A stretch of DNA of 64,000 bases from Flavobacterium supellecticarium (GTDB lineage: Bacteria; Bacteroidota; Bacteroidia; Flavobacteriales; Flavobacteriaceae): contig NZ_SSNZ01000001.1 of NCBI RefSeq assembly GCF_004801375.1, positions 124,001-188,000 on the forward strand, in the 5' to 3' direction. Numbering within the stretch: position 1 is the stretch's first letter; each line of letters begins with the position of its first letter. Of this stretch, positions 9,797 to 17,894 are shown piece by piece. Below the pieces are notes generated by a model. That model searched no databases. It had not been told where the DNA came from and saw nothing but the letters and a program-made list of their open reading frames with translations. The position numbers and the translations under genes are program-made.

Positions 9797-9827
9797 ACCC
9801 GGCAGGAGTAATTCTGTCGGGTTTTTA
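9797..9827 (+). terminator. Hairpin between aldehyde dehydrogenase and DUF779 genes
   Basis: A 9-bp stem (ACCCGGCAG / CTGTCGGGT, one G-T pair, 8-nt loop) followed by TTTT, located 40 bp after the aldehyde dehydrogenase stop. It could attenuate read-through into the DUF779 gene. Confidence 0.6.
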
Positions 9828-9838
9828 AAAATAATAAA

Positions 9839-10216
9839 ATGGTAGCACGAGTTGATATAACAGAAGCGGCAATAGCTTTAGTAGAAGTATTAAAATCCCG
9901 TAACGGAGACCTGATGTTTCATCAGAGTGGTGGCTGTTGCGACGGATCACAGCCGATGTGTTTTCCGGAAGGTGAATTTAAACTGGGCTATAGCGATGTT
10001 TGCCTTGGTAAAGTTGCCGGATGTCCGTTTTGGATGAGTAAAGATCAGTTTGAATACTGGCAACATACGCATTTAACGTTGGATGTGGTCGCAGGACGCG
10101 GTGCGAGTTTTTCACTGGAAATTCCGTATGGCAAGCGTTTTATTATTCATTCCCGTTTGTTTACGGACGAAGAGCGCGCTAATCTGGAGCCGTTGCGTTA
10201 TAAGGAGGATGAATGA
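9839..10216 (+). CDS. DUF779 family protein
   Basis: 125-aa cytoplasmic protein of the DUF779 family. Its hallmark is the Cys-rich stretch HQSGGCCDGSQPMCFPEG (about residues 28-45), with another Cys in GKVAGCPFWM, suggesting metal or redox chemistry. It follows the aldehyde dehydrogenase on the same strand, the usual neighbourhood of this family, where a helper role for the dehydrogenase has been suggested but not established. Its stop codon directly abuts the stop codon of the convergent AraC gene with no base between them. Confidence 0.85.
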   Translation: MVARVDITEAAIALVEVLKSRNGDLMFHQSGGCCDGSQPMCFPEGEFKLGYSDVCLGKVAGCPFWMSKDQFEYWQHTHLTLDVVAGRGASFSLEIPYGKRFIIHSRLFTDEERANLEPLRYKEDE

Positions 10217-11134
10217 TTAGCTGATATAAAGAAGCTGGTATTGTTTTGGAGTGATTCCTTCGTATTTTTTAAACAGTCGGATAAAATAATTGCAATCTTC
10301 AAAACCCGATTGGAAGCAAACTTCATTGATTTGTAACGATGGATTTTTTAATAATTGTTTGGCCTGTTTGATCTTTTCAGTTAAGATAAACTCGATCGGA
10401 CTCATACCTAATTCACGTTTAAAAAAACGATAGAAAGAAGTAGTGCTCATACAGGCTTTATCGCTTAAATCTTTTAAATTGATATTGCCCTGAAGATTTT
10501 TTCGGATGTATTCCACCACCGGAACAATAGGGCTGTTAGTATTTAGAAAAGTGTTGGTGTCGATCGCTTTTACCGTTTGTGTCTGAATAATGCGAATGAG
10601 TAATTCCTGCAACGTCAGGTCGGCCAAAGCATCTTTGGTGATCGAAGTGCTCATGCATTCTTTGATCAGTTTGCTAATGGTGGTGGCCAGTTCGATATTG
10701 TTATAAAAGAAATAATTTTCGTGATCCAGTTTCCAGAAATCACTGTCTTTGGGATAGCGTTCGTTCAGGAAATGCAACGTCTCGTTAATTTTTGCCTGAT
10801 CAATAGCTAATGCCAAACATTGTGTCGGATTGTTTGGAGACGCTTCAGGGAAATCAATTTTCATTTCCACATTGGAAGGAACCACTACGGTTTCGCCCGG
10901 CAGGTATACAAAACCGGGTTCGTCAAACAGATGCATTACTTTTTTACCGCGCAACATACTGGTAACCACCAGGTCGTTAAACTTTAACGGAACCATTTCG
11001 GTGGTTTTATACGTTTCAAAAATATTTAACTCGCAGTTATTTAGCGAGTAAATGGTTCTGTTTTCAACTAAAGTCTTAAGTGACTTTTCCTGAGTCAAAC
11101 GCGGTGTTGGTAATAAGGATCTGGATAAACTCAT
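10217..11134 (-). CDS. AraC family transcriptional regulator
   Basis: 305 aa. The C-terminal ~100 residues form two helix-turn-helix motifs of the AraC/XylS type (LKDLSDKACMSTTSFYRFFK and, near residue 280, VCFQSGFEDCNYFIRLFKKY with EGITPKQYQ). The N-terminal ~190 residues form a cupin-like sensing domain of the type found beside aldehyde dehydrogenase genes (MLRGKKVMHLFDEPGFVYLP). It is convergent with the aldehyde dehydrogenase/DUF779 pair and meets DUF779 stop to stop. A role as aldehyde-responsive regulator of that pair is inferred from position. Confidence 0.88.
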   Translation of the reverse strand: MSLSRSLLPTPRLTQEKSLKTLVENRTIYSLNNCELNIFETYKTTEMVPLKFNDLVVTSMLRGKKVMHLFDEPGFVYLPGETVVVPSNVEMKIDFPEASPNNPTQCLALAIDQAKINETLHFLNERYPKDSDFWKLDHENYFFYNNIELATTISKLIKECMSTSITKDALADLTLQELLIRIIQTQTVKAIDTNTFLNTNSPIVPVVEYIRKNLQGNINLKDLSDKACMSTTSFYRFFKRELGMSPIEFILTEKIKQAKQLLKNPSLQINEVCFQSGFEDCNYFIRLFKKYEGITPKQYQLLYIS

Positions 11135-11240
11135 CGGGATTCTTTCAAAATAAACATTCCGTTAGCCTGAAAAAAACAAGCTACTAAATTTACTGAAAAT
11201 ATCCCGATACGAAAAAATAGTTGTCGAAATTAACGTTCTT

Positions 11241-12104
11241 TTATAGAATTTCTTCTACATGGATTTTAATATTGCTGGCGATTTTGGCTGTAGGTAAATC
11301 GTTGGCATCATCCCCAAACGGATCTTCAATTTCTTCGGCAATCAATTCAAGACTCGCTAATACATAAAAAATAAAAACCACTACCGGAACGACATAATAG
11401 CCAAGGCTAAATACATAACCAAACGGAAGTGTCATCACATAAAAAAAGATAAATTTTTTGATAAATGCGCTGTACGAATAGGGGATAGGCGTGTTTTTAA
11501 TCCGTTCGCAAGCACCGCAGATTTCGGTAAACGACTGGATTTCGCTATTTAGGACGATTAACTGGTCGCCGGTGATCTTTTTGGAATCGTACAGCTCGTT
11601 GATTTTATTAAAAAGCATACGTGCTACCTGATTCGGTTTGTGCTTATTATGATCCAGGCTGAGGTCGAAATCTTCAGCCAACTGTTTGCCGGTGTCGGCA
11701 TTTTTTAAATGACGGTTTAAAATAGAGGCATACCCCGGTATCATCGTACGAAAGTAGTTGCGGTCGCGTTCGTCTTTTAGCATCGCAGCCAGTTTTATAG
11801 ACAAATTCCGACTATTGTTGACCAATCCGCCCCATAATTTTCGTCCTTCCCACCAACGATCGTAGGCAGTATTGGTACGATAGGCCAGTAATAAGGAAAT
11901 TACAAAACCCAACATATTATGCATGATGGTGACGTTCTTGACATGGCTGCTTTCCGTCAGTTTCCAGTATTCCATTTCGAGGTAACCAACACCTGCGGAA
12001 TAAAGTCCAATAGTGATCATCATAGGTATTAACTGGCGAAAGGTATCCGCTTTGTGGAAACGGAAAATAAATGTAATCCAGTCTTTAGGATTGTAGGCTA
12101 CCAT
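11241..12104 (-). CDS. Bestrophin-family membrane channel
   Basis: 287-aa integral membrane protein of the bestrophin/UPF0187 family, which forms pentameric ion channels in the inner membrane. Visible signatures are an N-terminal WITFIFRFHKADTFRQLIPM segment, the hydrophobic helix GFVISLLLAYRTNTAYDRWW (the conserved RTN-AYDRWWE motif, about residues 70-87), a C-terminal TM pair (FIFFYVMTLPFGYVFSLGYY), and the EEIEDPFGDDANDLP signature near 257-271, which in this family is next to the cation-sensing region. Monocistronic. Ion selectivity cannot be read from the sequence. Confidence 0.9.
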   Translation of the reverse strand: MVAYNPKDWITFIFRFHKADTFRQLIPMMITIGLYSAGVGYLEMEYWKLTESSHVKNVTIMHNMLGFVISLLLAYRTNTAYDRWWEGRKLWGGLVNNSRNLSIKLAAMLKDERDRNYFRTMIPGYASILNRHLKNADTGKQLAEDFDLSLDHNKHKPNQVARMLFNKINELYDSKKITGDQLIVLNSEIQSFTEICGACERIKNTPIPYSYSAFIKKFIFFYVMTLPFGYVFSLGYYVVPVVVFIFYVLASLELIAEEIEDPFGDDANDLPTAKIASNIKIHVEEIL

Positions 12105-12163
12105 ATATTTATTTGTTTGTAATACATTGCTTTAATTTACTTTATATGAAGTTTTAAATAAGG

Positions 12164-14266
12164 TTAACTGATATGATTCCAAATGTTTCTTTTTTTGGAT
12201 AATTCAATAAAAACCTGCTTTAAAACCTGATGTTCCGGTTTGTTCATCGACGGATCGTCTTTTAAAAGTCGGATGGCCTCATGGCGGGCCAATTGTAAAA
12301 TATCCCGGTCTTTTACCAGATCGGCAATCTGTAAATTGAGTACACCACTTTGTTGTGTTCCCATAATATCGCCCGGTCCGCGAAGCTTTAGATCGACTTC
12401 CGAAATTTCAAAACCGTCATTGGTACGACACATGGTTTCGATTCGTATTTTCGAATCATTACTCAGTTTATGACCGGTCATTAGAATACAATAACTTTGT
12501 TCGGCACCTCGTCCCACACGACCGCGGAGCTGGTGTAATTGCGACAGACCAAAACGTTCGGCACTTTCAATGATCATTACACTGGCATTTGGAACGTTTA
12601 CACCTACTTCGATAACCGTAGTGGCGACCATGATGTTGGTTTTTCCGGAAGCAAACCGTTCCATTTCAGCATCTTTTTCGGCCGGTTTCATTTGTCCGTG
12701 TACAATACTCACGCTGTATTGCGGTAACGGAAAGTCCCGTGAAATCCCTTCATAACCGTCCATCAGGTCTTTGTAATCCATTTTTTCACTTTCCTGAATC
12801 AACGGATATACGATATAAATCTGTCGGCCTTTGGCGATTTCATCTTTAAGAAACTTCCAAACTTTTAGTCGGTTACTATCGTAACGGTGTACGGTTTGTA
12901 TAGGTTTCCGGCCGGGAGGAAGTTCGTCGATAACCGAAATATCCAGATCGCCATAAAGACTCATCGCTAGTGTTCGCGGTATAGGCGTAGCGGTCATTAC
13001 CAGTACATGTGGCGGAATGGTGTTTTTTTTCCATAATTTAGAACGTTGCTCGACACCAAAACGATGTTGCTCGTCAATAATTGCGAGTCCGAGATTGTGG
13101 AATTTTACTTTGTCTTCCAACAAAGCATGCGTTCCGATTATAATATGCAGACTCCCGTTTTCCAGTTCTTCATGAATGATTTTCCGATCGGCTGTTTTAG
13201 TGGAACCGGTTAGAATTTTAATATTCAGATTAAGGTCTTTAGCCAGTTCGCGGATTCCTAAAAAATGCTGATTGGCCAGTATTTCCGTAGGCGCCATTAA
13301 ACAGGCCTGAAAACCGTTATCCAAAGCCAATAGCATGGTCATTAGAGCAACGATGGTTTTGCCGGATCCTACATCACCTTGTAAAAGACGGTTCATTTGG
13401 GCGTTGCTTCCCAGATCGTTGCGGATTTCTTTTAAAACCTTTTTCTGCGCATTTGTCAGGTCAAATGGAAGGTGATGATTATAAAAAGTTGTAAAATACG
13501 CGCCAACACTATCAAAAGGATGGCCTTTAATTTTGTGTTTCCGGATGAGGTTTTTGGTGATGAGTTGTAATTGAATAAAAAACAACTCTTCAAATTTTAA
13601 TCGGAATTGCGCTTTTGCCAACAGCTCCTGACTTTTCGGGAAGTGGATGTTGAATAAAGCGACATTTTTCGGAATCAGCTTTAATTCGTCGATCAGATTC
13701 GCTGGCAAGGGTTCTTTAAATAACGCCTGGGTTTCGATAAACAATTGTTGCATCAGGCGGTTTACCGTTTTATTGGTAATCCCTTTTTGCGTTAGTTTTT
13801 CGGTTGACGGATAAACGGATTGCATGGCCGAGCGTAAGCTCTTTTCGTGATCGGCGAGTAATTCCATTTCCGGATGCGCCATATTAAACAGACCGTTAAA
13901 AGCGGTTACTTTTCCAAAAATAACATAAACGCTATTTAACTTCAGACTTTCACGAATCCATTTCTGCCCCTGAAACCAAACCAGTTCCATTTCGCCGGTA
14001 TCGTCTACAAAAGTCGCCACCAGCCGTTTGCCACGTTTCTGTTCGACGGTTTTAATATGGATCACGCGCCCTACAATTTGTACTTCCGAATTACTGTTTT
14101 GCAATTCGTTGATTTTATAGTAGCGCGTACGGTCGATATAACGGTTCGGATAGAGATTCAGCAGGTCGGCATAGCGATGAATGTTTAACTCTTTACGTAA
14201 TAACTCCCCGCGTTGTGGACCAACGCCTTTGAGGTATTCTATGGGAGTTTCGAGAAGGTTGTTCAT
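12164..14266 (-). CDS. recG: ATP-dependent DNA helicase RecG
   Basis: 700 aa, full length for RecG, the superfamily 2 helicase that remodels stalled forks and recombination intermediates. Order: N-terminal wedge/OB domain with YLKGVGPQRGELLRKEL; helicase motif I LLQGDVGSGKTIVAL (about 290); motif II IIDEQHRFGVEQRS; motif III MTATPIPRTLAMSLYGDLD; motif V VATTVIEVGVNVPNA; motif VI QLRGRVGRGAEQS; and a C-terminal TRG-like region (DLKLRGPGDIMGTQQSG). All catalytic motifs are intact. It stands alone on the minus strand. Confidence 0.97.
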   Translation of the reverse strand: MNNLLETPIEYLKGVGPQRGELLRKELNIHRYADLLNLYPNRYIDRTRYYKINELQNSNSEVQIVGRVIHIKTVEQKRGKRLVATFVDDTGEMELVWFQGQKWIRESLKLNSVYVIFGKVTAFNGLFNMAHPEMELLADHEKSLRSAMQSVYPSTEKLTQKGITNKTVNRLMQQLFIETQALFKEPLPANLIDELKLIPKNVALFNIHFPKSQELLAKAQFRLKFEELFFIQLQLITKNLIRKHKIKGHPFDSVGAYFTTFYNHHLPFDLTNAQKKVLKEIRNDLGSNAQMNRLLQGDVGSGKTIVALMTMLLALDNGFQACLMAPTEILANQHFLGIRELAKDLNLNIKILTGSTKTADRKIIHEELENGSLHIIIGTHALLEDKVKFHNLGLAIIDEQHRFGVEQRSKLWKKNTIPPHVLVMTATPIPRTLAMSLYGDLDISVIDELPPGRKPIQTVHRYDSNRLKVWKFLKDEIAKGRQIYIVYPLIQESEKMDYKDLMDGYEGISRDFPLPQYSVSIVHGQMKPAEKDAEMERFASGKTNIMVATTVIEVGVNVPNASVMIIESAERFGLSQLHQLRGRVGRGAEQSYCILMTGHKLSNDSKIRIETMCRTNDGFEISEVDLKLRGPGDIMGTQQSGVLNLQIADLVKDRDILQLARHEAIRLLKDDPSMNKPEHQVLKQVFIELSKKRNIWNHIS

Positions 14267-14554
14267 TCAGGAATCACGATTAGTAATAAATCACATTACG
14301 AAGATAGATTTTAATTGGGAAATTTAAAAACACCCCGACTGAAAATACAACATCAGCGTCGTTTTTTTTGACCTCCTAAAAACAAGACTAATGTAGGTAA
14401 AAAGCAACTACGGAAAAACAGGTAAAAACACGTATAAAAAATAGAGTATGACTTTATAGTTTTATCCCATAAAATGCTGTAGCAAGATCATACTGTTAGC
14501 TAATAGGTTAAGTATTTTTTGACGACTAAACTGTAACCAAAAAAGATAGTAGAA

Positions 14555-14902
14555 ATGAAGATTCCCCAAATTGCCGTAGTACTAATTGCATTTCTTTTAA
14601 TTAGCTTCTGTCGGGAAACACCCGCGACTGCGACAGTTGTAGTAAAGGAAAAACAAAGCCGACAATTGGTTAAAGATTCGAATCCGACAGCGATTCAGAA
14701 CCTGATTAAAGATACTACTACCGAAGCATCTTTACTGGCACTGAATGTATTGCATAGCAAACGTTCCGGAAATAACGGATCAACACCAGACAATTCTCCT
14801 GCTCATTTTCCGGATGTACAGGAAACAGATGATGATTTTCAGCATTTACCGCCTGTTGATACTTATTGGTTACAAAATCTTAAAATTAGTTTAAGACGGT
14901 AA
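14555..14902 (+). CDS. Small putative lipoprotein, unknown function
   Basis: 115-aa protein that I do not recognise. It starts MKIPQIAVVLIAFLLISFCR, a hydrophobic helix ending in a weak lipobox (ISFC), so it may be an SPII lipoprotein. The remainder is hydrophilic, rich in Thr, Asp and Ser, and looks disordered. It leads a run of three small same-strand genes (gaps of 20 and 49 bp) that may form one transcript. The 288-bp stretch before it (14267-14554) holds no gene or clear element. Confidence 0.5.
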   Translation: MKIPQIAVVLIAFLLISFCRETPATATVVVKEKQSRQLVKDSNPTAIQNLIKDTTTEASLLALNVLHSKRSGNNGSTPDNSPAHFPDVQETDDDFQHLPPVDTYWLQNLKISLRR

Positions 14903-14922
14903 TAATCAAAATATGACTCAAA

Positions 14923-15363
14923 ATGGCTAAGCGAATAGATCAATTCGTAACGGATTGGGACGCCATTCCGGGGAAAAAGAAAAATACAGGTAGTGTAGTG
15001 GAGCTACTTGGTTTTCTGGCATTATTTTATCCCAAAACCGGAATGTGCTGGACCGTATACATGAGTATGCTGGGAAGCTTCGGAATGGCAAAATTATCGC
15101 CAGTGGTATGGTTTTTCCCGGCACTCCTGCTTTTTTTAATGCTCCATTTGTGGGCGTTGTTAAAAAACGTACGACAAAAAAAAATATACTTTCCCTTTTT
15201 ACTCAGCCTGATCGGAACCTTATTTATATTAACAGGAAGGATGTTTTTACCTGTAGCGCAATGGCCTGTTATTGCAGGAATACTATTGCTGGTTTTAGGA
15301 TCATTGGCGAACAGTCTTGTCGATTCCAGGAGAACCGATACCGTAACGGTTCCGGTTGAGTAA
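14923..15363 (+). CDS. Small polytopic membrane protein, unknown function
   Basis: 146 aa with about four hydrophobic helices (around 25-42, 55-75, 87-105 and 111-130) and a charged N-terminal tail (MAKRIDQFVTDWDAIPGKKK). I recognise no family motif. The Cys in PKTGMCWTVYMSMLGSFG faintly recalls MerC-like transporters, but the paired cysteines of that family are missing, so I do not assign it. It is the middle gene of the three-gene run and probably an inner-membrane protein. Confidence 0.55.
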   Translation: MAKRIDQFVTDWDAIPGKKKNTGSVVELLGFLALFYPKTGMCWTVYMSMLGSFGMAKLSPVVWFFPALLLFLMLHLWALLKNVRQKKIYFPFLLSLIGTLFILTGRMFLPVAQWPVIAGILLLVLGSLANSLVDSRRTDTVTVPVE

Positions 15364-15412
15364 CTACTATTATAAGAACTCTAAATAAAATAATAACTCA
15401 AAAGCACAAAGT

Positions 15413-15691
15413 ATGGATGGAATATATATAGTGTCGGCATTTGCGACGATTAACGGAAAAAAATATTACCTGGGAACCGAAACCGTTAGCAACAGGAGTT
15501 ATGATAATCCGGCTTCATCGGATGTCGTTTTAAAAGAAATCAAAGCCGATTATGGTTTGCGTGGTTTTACAGAAGAATCATTAGCCAAAGCCCGATTTGA
15601 TTTTATTGTTCACGGAAAACAGGATCACCTGCCGGTATTGGAAAAACCGGTAATTGTATCTAAAAAATTTAGCAGAATAGGAGTATCATAA
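15413..15691 (+). CDS. Hypothetical 92-aa protein
   Basis: Soluble-looking 92-residue protein with no signal peptide (MDGIYIVSAFATINGKKYYL). Codon use resembles its neighbours, and it sits 49 bp after the membrane-protein gene on the same strand, with a weak GC-rich hairpin about 60 bp after its stop. No domain recognised. It may be co-transcribed with the two genes upstream. Confidence 0.45.
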   Translation: MDGIYIVSAFATINGKKYYLGTETVSNRSYDNPASSDVVLKEIKADYGLRGFTEESLAKARFDFIVHGKQDHLPVLEKPVIVSKKFSRIGVS

Positions 15692-15813
15692 CTTTTCATA
15701 GATGTCATAGTGTAGGCATAGTTTAGAGTTCCATAAATAAATTGTGTTTATAGACAGGAGAGGGTAGGTTTGGTTAAGCCTACCTTCTTTGTTTGTGCCC
15801 ATTTCGGGTTGGA

Positions 15814-16506
15814 TCAAAGCTTGTTGTTTTCCATGTTTTGAATAATGGAAGCTGTCAGTACCGGATTCATACGATTCAGTTCTTCGATAATACGTTGTTT
15901 TTCAACTTCGCTCATTTCGGGTAATGGTTTTCGGAATTGCTCCGGATGCGCTTCCTTATAGAAAAGTGCATCAGTCCATTCGTTTTGCAATCCGTCGATA
16001 ACCAGGTGAATACGATCCTGAGTGCCGTTATTGATAACCGAATGCGTAAAATTGGCATTGATATACCAACATTCGCCTTCGTTCATGATCAAACGTTCAT
16101 CGTCCAGTAAAAATACTACATCCGGATTGGTGATGATGGGAATATGTAGGCGGAAACAACCGTCTTCATAGCCCAGACAGTAATCGCGATGCGGTTTAAT
16201 TTCGGTTCCGGCGGTAAGATTAAGCAAACGAACAGCTGTTTTTTCAAACGGGAAATCGTTGAGTATACTTTTAAAATAGGGACATTGTTCGAGGATGGCT
16301 GTGTCTCGTAGCTTGTTTTGGTTTAAGGCGAAAATAGAATCGGACTTACCGTCTTCTGACATCAGGGCGATTGAAGTCCATTTGCCGTTATAATCCTTGC
16401 GGTTATAATGATCGGTCCATTCCAGGGAAAGTACTTTTTGCACGTCGGCCTGTAAACGGTCGATATCAAATGCAATTGGGAATTTTATAGCGCGAACCAA
16501 TTCCAT
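15814..16506 (-). CDS. Aspartyl/asparaginyl beta-hydroxylase-like dioxygenase
   Basis: 230 aa with the double-stranded beta-helix core of 2-oxoglutarate/Fe(II) oxygenases of the Asp/Asn beta-hydroxylase type. Metal ligands are suggested by EIKPHRDYCLGYEDG (H-x-D, about residues 104-106) and the distal NANFTHSVINNG His, with RIHLVID holding the cosubstrate-binding Arg. It is the last gene of a compact three-gene minus-strand run: its start is 3 bp after the stop of the 16510-17025 gene, indicating translational coupling. The hydroxylation target is unknown. Confidence 0.8.
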   Translation of the reverse strand: MELVRAIKFPIAFDIDRLQADVQKVLSLEWTDHYNRKDYNGKWTSIALMSEDGKSDSIFALNQNKLRDTAILEQCPYFKSILNDFPFEKTAVRLLNLTAGTEIKPHRDYCLGYEDGCFRLHIPIITNPDVVFLLDDERLIMNEGECWYINANFTHSVINNGTQDRIHLVIDGLQNEWTDALFYKEAHPEQFRKPLPEMSEVEKQRIIEELNRMNPVLTASIIQNMENNKL

Positions 16507-16509
16507 AAC

Positions 16510-17025
16510 TTAAGGTCTTAACCAGTGTAACATAAAAGGGAAAGGCTTTTGGCCTTGTTGTTCGGCACGTGCCTCACTCAGACATAAGCCGGCCCATTCC
16601 AAAAAAGGCAATCCGATATAATTTCCTTTTTCGAAATTCGAGATCAGCATTTCCGAACCGTTTTTATAACCGTTATTGTGAAAAACAAAATCAAGTGGTA
16701 AATTCAGGTGAACCGCAGCAGCATACGACCATAAAATCGCGCCGATTTCTTCACCACCCGAAGGCCAGTCGACACTTTGAGCATCCGTTCCGGCAAGTTT
16801 ACGTTCATCTGGTGTGGTTACGGCAAGATGACCGGCTTCATGCAGTAAATCGCCGGGATATAATAGTTGCTCGAAATCTACATAAATACTGTTCGGCCCT
16901 AAAGCCAAACCCGGTAAAAAAGTGTCTGTTAGTGTTTTTTCAAAAACCGGTATCCCGATTTCCCGTAGGAAGTCGAGTACTTTGGCTAGTTCTGTTGTTA
17001 TTTGGAGCGTAGGTGTGTTCTGCAT
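16510..17025 (-). CDS. Hypothetical protein with HEAGH metal-binding motif
   Basis: About 171 aa. I take the ATG at 17025 (MQNTPTLQITTEL) as start; an upstream in-frame ATG at 17040 adds five residues. The motif LLHEAGHLAVT (HExxH, about residues 60-70) suggests a zinc site like that of gluzincin-type peptidases, but the rest matches no peptidase family I know, and a third ligand is not certain. Middle gene of the Dph6-like / HEAGH / hydroxylase run. No signal peptide, so cytoplasmic. Confidence 0.6.
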   Translation of the reverse strand: MQNTPTLQITTELAKVLDFLREIGIPVFEKTLTDTFLPGLALGPNSIYVDFEQLLYPGDLLHEAGHLAVTTPDERKLAGTDAQSVDWPSGGEEIGAILWSYAAAVHLNLPLDFVFHNNGYKNGSEMLISNFEKGNYIGLPFLEWAGLCLSEARAEQQGQKPFPFMLHWLRP

Positions 17026-17057
17026 ATCCCAAAAATACAAAATACGATCCGAATCTT

Positions 17058-17804
17058 TTAGGTGATTTTACCTGATTTGGATACTATCGGGATGAGGTCG
17101 CAATACCAGAATCCATACTCGGTTTCCTGTGGTGTGGTATAACAATCGTCCTCGTTTTTTGGCGCTTCATATTTGCGGAGCACAATATCACCTTTTGTAA
17201 AAGCAATCGGATTTTTAAAAAGTGGTCCGTCAAATGTAAACGTATGAAATTCGCCATTTTCACCACATGGATCTACATTTTCAGGGAGCTCCCGGATAAA
17301 ATCCGCATCGATAATACGGCCAGCAAAACTTTTGTCGAGTAATCGGGCATCGACACAGGTAACGATGGTTTTAAATCCCAGACCAATAAACTCGTGAATT
17401 AAAGCTTTGGTGTCGCGCTTCCATAGTGGGAAAACGGCTTTTAGATCCATTTCGGCCAGTTTCTTTTCCCGGTATTCCCGTAGGTCTTCCAGAAAAATAT
17501 CACCAAAAGCAGCATGGGTAATACCATTTGTCTGTAAGCCGGTTAAAGTTTCCCGCATTAGGTTTTCATAGATTTCCATAGAAGGCATTTCGGGAATTTC
17601 CATTTTGACCAAGGGCAAACCGATGCTTTCGGCTTGTTGTTCGAGCAAACTGCTTCGTACACCGTGCATCGAAATACGATCGTATTGTTGGCTTACACTT
17701 GTTAATAAACACGCGATTTCAAACTGATCCTTCTGTATTAATTCATATAACGCGAGAGCAGAGTCTTTTCCGCTACTCCAGTTAAATACCGTTTTTGCCT
17801 TCAA
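17058..17804 (-). CDS. Dph6-like ATP-pyrophosphatase (diphthine--ammonia ligase family)
   Basis: 248-aa PP-loop ATPase. The N-terminal FNWSSGKDSALALYELI contains the SGKDS PP-loop that adenylates a carbonyl substrate, and EENVDPCGENGEFHTF-like residues near 190-205 (PENVDPCGENGEFHTFTF) are the family's conserved C-terminal signature. Eukaryotic and archaeal relatives amidate diphthine on EF-2; bacteria lack diphthamide, so the bacterial substrate is unknown. First gene of a three-gene minus-strand run. Family secure, reaction not. Confidence 0.85.
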   Translation of the reverse strand: MKAKTVFNWSSGKDSALALYELIQKDQFEIACLLTSVSQQYDRISMHGVRSSLLEQQAESIGLPLVKMEIPEMPSMEIYENLMRETLTGLQTNGITHAAFGDIFLEDLREYREKKLAEMDLKAVFPLWKRDTKALIHEFIGLGFKTIVTCVDARLLDKSFAGRIIDADFIRELPENVDPCGENGEFHTFTFDGPLFKNPIAFTKGDIVLRKYEAPKNEDDCYTTPQETEYGFWYCDLIPIVSKSGKIT

Positions 17805-17894
17805 AATAGAAAATTTAAGGTGTAAACTTACAAAAAAGCCGCTATAATGTTGTGCTAAACTTTGTAACTTTGAGCTTTTGATTATATTCTAAAT

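Noticed and set aside
15750..15790. Strong terminator after the 92-aa gene.
   Set aside because: Only a 6-bp stem (GGTAGG / CCTACC) with a broken T tract; too weak to list.
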